NCBI GenBank assembly: GCA_013397435.1
Contig: VZRG01000290.1
Location: 186,001 to 250,000, forward strand
DNA from: Erythrocercus mccallii
Taxonomy: Eukaryota > Chordata > Aves > Passeriformes > Dicruridae
Direction of reading: 5' to 3'
DNA: 64,000 bases
Each line of letters opens with the position of its first letter. Position 1 is the first letter of the stretch. A program made the translations under genes and the position numbers. The notes under the pieces are model-generated. The model did not search any database and was not told where the DNA came from. It saw only the letters and a list, made by a program, of their open reading frames with translations. Shown here piece by piece: positions 63,801-64,000 of this stretch.

Positions 63801-64000
63801 TAGAAATTTTTACTCATGCATTCCTTATTTAGAGAAGATTCAAACAGGTTTTGTGACTTTGGGTCGTAAAGAGGTTCCTCAAAAATCACTTTAGAGTTGA
63901 TCATGTTTAATTCTTCTGCCTAACAAAATAGCTAGAAGCATGTTGGTGGAATTTACTAATGGCAAACAATTGCAATGGATCAAAAACTAACATAATGTGC
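57841..64000. other. AT-rich noncoding DNA, no gene or repeat recognised
   Basis: About 6.1 kb, the longest quiet stretch. A faint CR1-like word (GCCAGCATGGATTTGTTAGG) occurs near 58183 but does not extend. C-rich CTTCCCCCGCCCCCACC lies near 59616 and a G-run near 61056. No frame exceeds 85 codons. Confidence 0.6.

Overview
This window looks like a stretch of bird nuclear genome, most likely from a songbird (Passeriformes). It is AT-rich throughout. The recognisable interspersed repeats are 5'-truncated CR1 LINEs, the dominant avian retrotransposon, plus endogenous retrovirus LTRs. Several of the LTRs match my memory of a passerine ERVL/ERV3-type LTR group (TguLTR5-like). I could not run any database search, so family names come from recognition and the subfamily is not resolved. 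I found no convincing host exon, RNA gene, CRISPR array or bacterial-type operon. The open frames are chance frames in AT-rich DNA, decayed CR1 reverse transcriptase, or frames running through LTRs and microsatellites. The simplest reading is intergenic or long-intron DNA.

Layout. 0-5 kb: an inverted repeat enclosing a (GTATAT)n microsatellite (364-566), a passerine ERV LTR (1435-2336, +) and a CR1 (3785-4830, -). 5-20 kb: mostly single-copy AT-rich DNA with CR1 at 8199-8955 (-), an LTR-like G-rich block at 10848-11205 (-), CR1 at 14340-15245 (+) followed by a second CR1 tail at 15455-15552 (+), and CR1 at 19381-20335 (-). 20-35 kb: a clean solo LTR with 6-bp target-site duplications (24800-25357, +) and a CR1 at 34434-34940 (+). 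36-50 kb: a (TA)n run, an LTR with a duplicated poly(A)-signal segment (38273-39050, -), a CR1 3' end (40905-41060, +), a GC-richer unclassified block (41061-41660), an LTR 3' fragment (46335-46553, +), an LTR fragment (49190-49800, -) and a (TGGCA)n pentanucleotide array (49839-49907). 50-64 kb: quiet DNA, then the longest CR1 (55747-57075, -) and another GC-rich-cored LTR (57196-57840), then about 6 kb with nothing recognised.

The elements do not form a functional system. They record successive retrotransposition into a region apparently free of genes. Points most worth a second look are the near-identical inverted repeat at 364-566, the structurally complete solo LTR promoter at 24800-25357, the unclassified GC-richer block at 41061-41660, the tandem duplication that doubles the LTR poly(A) signal at 38434-38491, and the pentanucleotide array at 49839-49907. 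I did not find strong evidence of a new biological system.
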